The position numbers and the translations under genes are program-made. The notes below the pieces were generated by a model. It saw only the letters and a list, made by a program, of their open reading frames with translations. It was not told the origin of the DNA and ran no database searches. This document shows, in pieces, positions 14,028 to 18,584 of a DNA stretch of 18,584 nt. The stretch's first letter is position 1. Every line of letters starts with the position of its first letter. Source of the stretch: CAYMST01 sp964393115 (GTDB lineage: Bacteria > Bacteroidota > Bacteroidia > Cytophagales > Cyclobacteriaceae). The stretch covers positions 1-18,584 of the forward strand of contig CAYMST010000074.1 in assembly GCA_964393115.1 (NCBI GenBank), in the 5' to 3' direction.

Positions 14028-15704
14028 TTATCTTGGAAGGCCGGTGATCTTGAACAAGAACGAACCTTCTAAGTCAGAAAGACCTTCAGCAATAGCAGTA
14101 GGGTCAAAAAACTTCTGACCGTCAGCTCTAACAGCTGATGCAATTTTGTCTTGCTCCCATCCGTGTACTTGTACGCCACAAAGGAAAGTTGCTTCTGAGG
14201 CCCCAATTATATCAGTCACGTCAATCATTCCGGTGATTTCCCATTTTCCACCACCACCATACTCTGGGTTGTTGTCTTCGTCACACTCAAGTACTGTGCT
14301 TAAGTTTCCAGTAGAAATTTCATACTGATATAGTTTAGCCCATCCTTGGATAGCGCTGTTTTGATCTTGGTATCCATTTGGGTCCTCTTGAATGTATACA
14401 TAGTTTTCAGTTACTACGATGTTATCTGGGCTATGAAACCCGTCAGCTTTACCACCTACTTTGTCGCCATCGAGGATACATGTAATTTTACAGTCTCCAG
14501 TTGGGTCAGTATCGTTTAGCTCTACCATATAAATTCTACCGAAAGTAGTTCCTCTTTTAGCTAAGTCTGGGTTATCAGATCGGTATCTTCCAGTGACACA
14601 GAAAAATAGAACTCTTTCGTTAGCAGCAGATCCTCTTCTCCAATCGATATCTTCAATTCTTTGGAAACCAATAGCAACTGAGTCAATAGCCTCTTGATTA
14701 AGTTCACTTAATGTTCTTTCAGTAACAGGAACCCACTCAGCATCGTAAGTTGTACCTTCTGCCATTCCCATTTCGAATTTAAGACCGCCTTGTCCAGGCT
14801 CAGTTTCTGTAGCATTCTTTCCTCTAAGTACGAAAAGATCGCCAGAGTAAAGATCTCCTCTCGCTCCAACATACATCCCAAGGTGGCCCTCTGGGTAAGC
14901 GTTGTTTGAATCATCATCTCCAATGAAGGCAACAGTTTGAGACGGGTATGCATTTTTTCCGATAACGACAGCATTTTCAGTTGCCCACTCACCCATTGCA
15001 GCAGATCTTGTAGCAAAAGACGCTTCACTTGCTTGCTTGAAAGGGTCGATTACATATACCCCTTGTGCACCAGCTCCAGTACCAATCCACTCGCCACCAG
15101 ATAGGTACAAAGGACCAAATCCATGCTCCTCTTGAGTGACTCCAGATCCTGAACATTGAGCGGTAAAAGCAGTCGCAATCGAATTTACAATGTAATCACC
15201 TTCTAAAGGCTCTAAGTTTGAATTCATTCGAATTCTAGCAATTGAATAATCTCTTTCCAAGTTTACAACAAAAGAGAATGAACCGTCCCCATTAGGATAA
15301 AGAGCAGCACCATCTGTGTATGAACCGTATACAAATGAAGAGTCTGATGGTAAAATGTCTTGTGAAGTCATTAACATTTCAACTTCAACACCAGTCATTG
15401 ACACATCAAATACTGTATTGGGAACAACAGACTCCGTTAGAGGAGTAAGGTCACCTAATGCTCTAGTAAGAATGCCGGCAGGATCAGATCCAGTGATGAT
15501 ACCACCACCAAACAAATCTTTTCCATCGTTCCCGTTAGTACCATTGTCTCCATCTGTACCGTCTGATCCATCGGCACCACTAGCACCTCTTTCACCAGCC
15601 TCTCCTTGTAGACCTTGTGGACCTTCTGGTCCTTCACACATTGATAGTGTAAATATTACTCCGAAAGCAACAATCAGAAATTGTAATTTTTTGATAAGTT
15701 TCAT
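14028..15704 (-). CDS. collagen-stalk PhoX/DUF839-like lipoprotein, copy 1
   Basis: The protein has 558 residues. The signal peptide ends in a lipobox with Cys23 (LSMCEGPEG). Thirteen Gly-X-Y triplets (about 25-63) follow, forming a collagen-like stalk, then a low-complexity linker and a domain of about 470 residues. Features recalling PhoX/DUF839 beta-propeller phosphatases are QCSGSGVTQEE (Cys184), GDDDSN (262-267), RIEDIDW (349-355), HSPDNIVV (424-431) and YIQEDPNG (437-444), with several acidic clusters suited to Ca or metal binding. PhoX enzymes are phosphatases, but activity here is unproven. Codon use is strongly biased to A/T-ending and AGA codons, unlike the neighbouring paralogue, suggesting high expression. 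It is the first gene of an operon with the di-heme peroxidase. A second copy lies 532 bases upstream. Confidence 0.85.
   Translation of the reverse strand: MKLIKKLQFLIVAFGVIFTLSMCEGPEGPQGLQGEAGERGASGADGSDGTDGDNGTNGNDGKDLFGGGIITGSDPAGILTRALGDLTPLTESVVPNTVFDVSMTGVEVEMLMTSQDILPSDSSFVYGSYTDGAALYPNGDGSFSFVVNLERDYSIARIRMNSNLEPLEGDYIVNSIATAFTAQCSGSGVTQEEHGFGPLYLSGGEWIGTGAGAQGVYVIDPFKQASEASFATRSAAMGEWATENAVVIGKNAYPSQTVAFIGDDDSNNAYPEGHLGMYVGARGDLYSGDLFVLRGKNATETEPGQGGLKFEMGMAEGTTYDAEWVPVTERTLSELNQEAIDSVAIGFQRIEDIDWRRGSAANERVLFFCVTGRYRSDNPDLAKRGTTFGRIYMVELNDTDPTGDCKITCILDGDKVGGKADGFHSPDNIVVTENYVYIQEDPNGYQDQNSAIQGWAKLYQYEISTGNLSTVLECDEDNNPEYGGGGKWEITGMIDVTDIIGASEATFLCGVQVHGWEQDKIASAVRADGQKFFDPTAIAEGLSDLEGSFLFKITGLPR
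15516..15632 (-). repeat. collagen-like Gly-X-Y coding repeat, copy 1
   Basis: This segment encodes 13 consecutive Gly-X-Y triplets starting two residues after the lipidated Cys: GPEGPQGLQGEAGERG, then triplets rich in Asp, Asn, Ser and Thr. The second half (GSD, GTD, GDN, GTN, GND) is a degenerate 9-base repeat. Bacterial collagen-like segments form rigid trimeric stalks. Confidence 0.9.
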
Positions 15705-15883
15705 TTTTGAATTTTTTACGTCACGAAAGTAGAAATCAACTTTTTCTGACGATAAAATCCATTGATATGAAATATTTAAGAAAAGAGTGCTTTGTTAAAC
15801 ATTAAGTAAAAAGTTGCTCAGATAAAGTTTTGATATCTTCTGCCAAAAGGTAGGATTTAATTTAGACCTATTTTTAATAAGTC

Positions 15884-15946
15884 AACGCTGGTCTTATTTT
15901 GAGCGTTTTTTTGTTGAATTGATAGATAAAACGCTGTTTTTTGAGC
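15884..15946. repeat. two direct copies of AACGCTG-n-TTTTGAGC
   Basis: The first copy (15884-15904) has 6 bases between the two blocks and the second (15930-15946) has 2. Within the first, AACGCT and AGCGTT also form a 6-bp stem with a 12-base loop followed by seven T on the plus strand, terminator-like although no plus-strand gene precedes it. They may be regulator sites upstream of copy 1. Confidence 0.35.
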
Positions 15947-16096
15947 TTATTTCTGTTAATTATCGTAATGTTTCGATAAAGCAGAATTAACAAATTTCGT
16001 GGCCTTCGATGATGCTTTTAACTTAGGTTAAGTATTGTTCGGAGCCCCTTTGTATCTATGCATATTCAATTTTTATAAACAAGGGTATATAGTCGT

Positions 16097-16183
16097 TGCC
16101 AATAGGTATTCATTTTACTACCAGTATAACTTAAGCGGGAGTGCCTTAAGATTGATAAGCGATTACTGTAGGACTTATTGGCA
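16097..16183. repeat. 87-base nested inverted repeat
   Basis: The ends TGCCAATAGGT (16097-16107) and ACTTATTGGCA (16173-16183) pair over 11 bp with one G-U. Inside are CAGTA/TACTG (16122-16126 with 16164-16168) and CTTAAG/CTTAAG (16130-16135 with 16145-16150), all in nested order. It may be a structured RNA on either strand or a small inverted-repeat element. No target-site duplication was seen. Confidence 0.45.
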
Positions 16184-16185
16184 TT

Positions 16186-16225
16186 TGAATAAAATAGAAA
16201 GCGCAATGGCTTTCTATTTTATTCA
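16186..16225 (-). terminator. terminator after copy 2, perfect 17-bp stem
   Basis: TGAATAAAATAGAAAGC and GCTTTCTATTTTATTCA are perfect complements around a 6-base loop, starting 11 bases past the copy 2 stop codon. On the minus strand the GC-closed inner stem is followed by a T-rich arm, as in an intrinsic terminator. The symmetry allows action in both directions. Confidence 0.8.
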
Positions 16226-16236
16226 TTGGTCTTTTA

Positions 16237-17868
16237 CTATCGCGGTAACCCAGTAATCTTAAATAAAAAGGATCCTTCAAGATCAGAAAGACCCTCGGCG
16301 ATCGCTGTTGGGTCGAAAAACTTCTTCCCATCCGCTCTTATTGCCGTCATTATCTTATCCTGTGACCAACCATGTGCCTGCACACCACAAATAAACGTTG
16401 ATTGTGATGCACCAATAATGTCTGTAACGTCTATCATCCCACTAATTTCCCATCTTCCGCCGCCGCCATAGTTCGCATGGCTATCCTCATCACATTCTAA
16501 AACAGTTGTGAGCTCTTTTGTAGCGATATCATAGCGATATAGTTTTGCCCATCCTAGGATAGCCGTATTTTGGTCCTGATATCCATTTGGAGACTCTTGG
16601 ATGTATACTTGATTTTCGGTTACGACTATATTATCCGGACTATGGAAGCCATCTGCTTTGCCACCCACTTTGTCGCCATCAAGAATACATGTGATCTTAC
16701 AGTCTCCAGTGGGATCGTTATCATTTAGATCAACCATATACACCCTTCCGAACGTTGAGCCTCTTTTGGCCAAGTCTGGATTTGAAGCACTTCGGTGGCC
16801 ATTAACACAGAAAAATATTTTTCTCTGATTTTCGGCATTTCCCCTTTGCCAGTCGATGTCTTCTATTCTTTGGAAACCGATGGCTACTGAATCGATAGCT
16901 TCCTGGTTAAGCTCGTTGAGCGTTTTGTTCGTCATGGCAACCCATTCGGCATTATACTCTTCACCTTCTGTCATACCCATTTCGAATTTAAGACCACCTT
17001 GACCTGGCTCTGTTTCGGTACTGTCCTTACCTCTTAGCACAAAAAGATCACCGGTGAATAGATCGCCTCTTGGTGCGACATACATACCTAGATGTCCTTC
17101 TGGGTAGGAGTCATTGGAATCGTCATCTCCTATGAACGCAACTGTTTGATTTTCGTAGGCATTTTTCCCAATTACCACAGCGTTTTCTGTCGCCCATTCG
17201 CCCATGCCTTCTGATCGGATTGCGCTTGACGCTAAATCTTCTCTTTTAAATGGATCTACTACATATACACCTAAGGCACCGTTTCCACGACCAGCCCATT
17301 CGCCGCCGGAAAGGTAGAGCGGGCCAAATCCATGTTCTTCTTCGGTTACACCCGACCCAGAGCTTTGGGCGGTGAAAGAAGTGGCGAAAGAGTTAACAAT
17401 ATAGTCTCCTTCCAATGGTTCTAAATTTTGATTCACTCGAATACGAGCAATTGAATAATCCCTCTCTAAATTTACGATTAGGGAATAAGAACCGTCGCCG
17501 TTGTCAAATAAAGCTGTTCCGTCGGTATGTGATCCGAAAACAAACGATGAATCACTGGGTAATATATCTTGGGAGGTTAAGAGCATTTCAACCCCAATGC
17601 CATTTCCAGACACTTTAATTACACTATTAGGTACAACTGACTCCGTTAGTGGGTTTAGAGGAATCGTATCCCCATCGATTATAGTATAATAAGTCCCGTC
17701 AGTGCCGTTAGTCCCATTAGAACCGTTAATTCCATCGGCGCCACTAGCCCCTCTTTCTCCTTCTTCTCCTTGAGGGCCTTGTGGACCTTCAGGGCCTTCA
17801 CATCTTGCCAGCAGAAATATTAGTCCAATAGAAAGAATGAGAAATTTTAAGTTTTTAAGAATACTCAT
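16237..17868 (-). CDS. collagen-stalk PhoX/DUF839-like lipoprotein, copy 2
   Basis: The protein has 543 residues and is a close paralogue of the gene at 14028-15704: most of the roughly 470-residue domain aligns without gaps (for example DDDSN, EGHLGMYV, GQGGLKFEMGM, ADGFHSPDNIVVTEN, FDPTAIAEGLSDLEGSF). The signal peptide ends at lipobox Cys23 (LLARCEGPEG). Twelve Gly-X-Y triplets (25-60) form the stalk, and the linker is shorter than in copy 1 and different in sequence. The Cys of the PhoX-like motif in copy 1 (C184) is Ser here (S169, TAQSSGSG), so the two copies may differ in metal binding or activity. Codon use is mixed and less biased than in copy 1. It has its own terminator and a 569-base upstream region, so it is probably transcribed separately. 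Confidence 0.85.
   Translation of the reverse strand: MSILKNLKFLILSIGLIFLLARCEGPEGPQGPQGEEGERGASGADGINGSNGTNGTDGTYYTIIDGDTIPLNPLTESVVPNSVIKVSGNGIGVEMLLTSQDILPSDSSFVFGSHTDGTALFDNGDGSYSLIVNLERDYSIARIRVNQNLEPLEGDYIVNSFATSFTAQSSGSGVTEEEHGFGPLYLSGGEWAGRGNGALGVYVVDPFKREDLASSAIRSEGMGEWATENAVVIGKNAYENQTVAFIGDDDSNDSYPEGHLGMYVAPRGDLFTGDLFVLRGKDSTETEPGQGGLKFEMGMTEGEEYNAEWVAMTNKTLNELNQEAIDSVAIGFQRIEDIDWQRGNAENQRKIFFCVNGHRSASNPDLAKRGSTFGRVYMVDLNDNDPTGDCKITCILDGDKVGGKADGFHSPDNIVVTENQVYIQESPNGYQDQNTAILGWAKLYRYDIATKELTTVLECDEDSHANYGGGGRWEISGMIDVTDIIGASQSTFICGVQAHGWSQDKIMTAIRADGKKFFDPTAIAEGLSDLEGSFLFKITGLPR
17689..17796 (-). repeat. collagen-like Gly-X-Y coding repeat, copy 2
   Basis: Twelve consecutive Gly-X-Y triplets start two residues after the lipidated Cys. 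The first half (GPEGPQGPQGEEGERG) is nearly identical to copy 1, while the distal half differs (GIN, GSN, GTN, GTD, GTY), so the stalk tip has changed faster than its base. Confidence 0.9.
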
Positions 17869-18362
17869 GTTAGTTAATTATTCAATAAGGTAAAATCTAT
17901 TATCGTTGACAAGCACCGGGTAAAAAGGCTTAATTCATATGCTCATAACAGGTATACGAAACGACGCTGTTTGATATTAATATGCTTGATACACGTATTG
18001 TCATCGTTTTTTGTTCGAATTAACCAAAAAAATATAAAATACGATGTGGTATCAGATCTTTTCGAGTTATACCTGATGCCTTCGTTACACTTTTTTTGAA
18101 ATCGAGCTGTATTTGTTTTCAGGTGAAGATATGGCCACCGACCAGGATAGCAATACTTAGCTATCGTTTATTCTACACTACGTTTGATTCATTTGTTAAT
18201 AGTGAAGAATTCACCTGTATAACAGGACCAAAATAGTTTATAATGAGATGTTTCTATTGGAAAAAATTGGCCTTTTGGTGATATAATTCAATTAATAAGT
18301 TTTGTCAGTAAAACTACTGATATTGATGCTCAAGATTATTTTAATAATGACTGTTTATACCA

Positions 18363-18370
18363 TAGATTTG
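18363..18370 (+). promoter_or_regulatory. candidate -7 element of the mdh promoter
   Basis: TAGATTTG is an exact match to the Bacteroidota -7 consensus, 67 bases upstream of the mdh ATG. A TTTT lies about 20 bases further upstream, a weak candidate for the -33 box. Confidence 0.45.
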
Positions 18371-18373
18371 CTT

Positions 18374-18394
18374 CGCTTTTTAAAAAGCGTTTTT
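18374..18394 (+). repeat. perfect 16-bp palindrome CGCTTTTTAAAAAGCG with T-tract
   Basis: This is a self-complementary 8+8 palindrome followed by five T on the plus strand (18390-18394). It lies immediately after the candidate mdh -7 element, where transcription would start. It could be an operator at the start site or a terminator for an upstream plus-strand transcript. Confidence 0.5.
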
Positions 18395-18437
18395 GGTACG
18401 ATAACGAGATTTTTTAAATTATAAAGTAGCAGTAAAG

Positions 18438-18584
18438 ATGAAGGTAACTGTTGTAGGAGCTGGTAATGTGGGCGCGACGTGTGCTGATGTATTAGCTTAC
18501 CGAGAAATAGCTAACGAAATTGTTATAGTTGATATTAAGGAGGGATTCGCAGAGGGTAAAGCATTAGATATCACGGAGAAGGCG
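18438..18584 (+). CDS. mdh: malate dehydrogenase, N-terminal part (cut by window end)
   Basis: The first 49 codons are present and the frame is open to the last base. The product begins MKVTVVGAGNVGATCADVLA, a Rossmann NAD-binding GxGxxG motif (GAGNVG), followed by IVIVDIKEGFAEGKALDI, where the Asp after the second strand binds the NAD ribose and the GKALDI block is typical of LDH-like malate dehydrogenases of the TCA cycle (oxaloacetate and malate interconversion). L-lactate dehydrogenase shares this fold, but the VDIKEG..EGKALD pattern favours malate dehydrogenase. A promoter-like TAGATTTG and a palindrome precede it. The catalytic residues lie outside the window. Confidence 0.92.
   Translation, partial: MKVTVVGAGNVGATCADVLAYREIANEIVIVDIKEGFAEGKALDITEKA

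Larger units (their letters stand above)
15705..16236. other. 532-base AT-rich non-coding region between the two paralogues
   Basis: No credible gene is present; short ORFs on both strands lack coding character. From left to right it holds the start-proximal region of copy 1, including a near-match to the -7 element on the minus strand (TACCTTTT, at about 15843-15852). A repeated AACGCTG...TTTTGAGC motif (15884-15946), an inverted repeat TGTTAATT...AATTAACA (15954-15992), a nested 87-base inverted repeat (16097-16183) and the terminator of copy 2 (16186-16225) follow. A long 5' leader for copy 1 is possible. Confidence 0.6.
17869..18437. other. 569-base AT-rich non-coding region upstream of copy 2 and mdh
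   Basis: No coding sequence is recognised on either strand. This is the divergent control region of copy 2 (minus) and malate dehydrogenase (plus). It holds a hairpin GGTATCAG/CTGATGCC (18048-18080, one G-U), GATAGC/GCTATC (18146-18165), two adjacent small hairpins at 18202-18226 (GTGAA-GAA-TTCAC and CCTGT-ATA-ACAGG), the first of which can alternatively pair with CAGGTGAA at 18120-18127, and a palindrome at 18374-18389. No convincing TAnnTTTG on the minus strand was found for copy 2. Confidence 0.6.

Noticed and set aside
14708..15028. 106-codon minus-strand ORF inside copy 1 in another frame
   Set aside because: It lies wholly within a gene that has a clear paralogue and conserved motifs in the main frame.
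15316..15732. 138-codon plus-strand ORF opposite the collagen-like segment
   Set aside because: The Pro/Ser-rich product is a mirror of the Gly-X-Y codons read in reverse; not an independent gene.
16035..16256. 73-codon plus-strand ORF in the gap between the paralogues
   Set aside because: It spans the nested inverted repeat and terminator hairpin and overlaps the end of copy 2; composition is not protein-like.
17906..17936. TTGACA followed by TAATTC, a sigma70-like promoter on the plus strand
   Set aside because: Spacing is 19 bases, no gene follows for about 500 bases, and Bacteroidota promoters use TAnnTTTG in place of -35/-10 boxes.
18013..18021. GTTCGAATT, resembling a tRNA T-loop
   Set aside because: No flanking T-stem, acceptor stem or anticodon arm can be formed around it.

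Overview
The window is chromosomal DNA from a member of the Bacteroidota, most likely a marine or free-living Cytophagales-type bacterium. Four observations support this: a PorQ gene and a PorE-like gene (type IX secretion exists only in this phylum), lipoproteins with Bacteroidota-type signal peptides, matches to the phylum's TAnnTTTG -7 promoter element in place of sigma70 boxes, and A/T-rich codon use with AGA as a common Arg codon. No phage, insertion sequence, CRISPR array, tRNA or rRNA was seen.

Layout from left to right. (1) 2-1293, plus strand: a tightly overlapping set of three genes, namely the 3' part of a DUF2089 zinc-ribbon/HTH protein, a polytopic membrane protein, and a small exported DUF3887-like protein. 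(2) 1419-6825, minus strand: lon, porQ and hslU, followed by a single-domain response regulator whose phospho-acceptor Asp is Asn. The porQ stop and hslU start overlap by one base. This unit joins two ATP-dependent protease components with a type IX secretion component. (3) 6971-9001, plus strand and divergent from lon: a large periplasmic protein with TPR-like, PD40 propeller, carboxypeptidase-regulatory-like and OmpA domains, the PorE architecture, ending in a clear intrinsic terminator. (4) 9192-11965, plus strand: an exported YncE-like beta-propeller, a MerR-type regulator (again a one-base stop/start overlap), and dprA. (5) 12159-17868, minus strand: an accessory surface cluster. It holds a lipoprotein fusing an imelysin-like region to a di-heme cytochrome c peroxidase, and two tandem paralogous lipoproteins that carry a collagen-like Gly-X-Y stalk directly after the lipidated Cys, followed by a PhoX/DUF839-like domain. 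(6) 18438 to the end, plus strand: the 5' end of malate dehydrogenase.

The most unusual part is region 5. The copy next to the peroxidase gene (14028-15704) keeps a Cys in a PhoX-like motif and has codon use typical of a highly expressed gene. The second copy (16237-17868) has Ser there and more mixed codons. The two non-coding stretches beside these genes (15705-16236 and 17869-18437) contain several inverted repeats, including an 87-nt nested one next to a perfect 17-bp terminator hairpin. All functional statements come from reading motifs; no database search was run.
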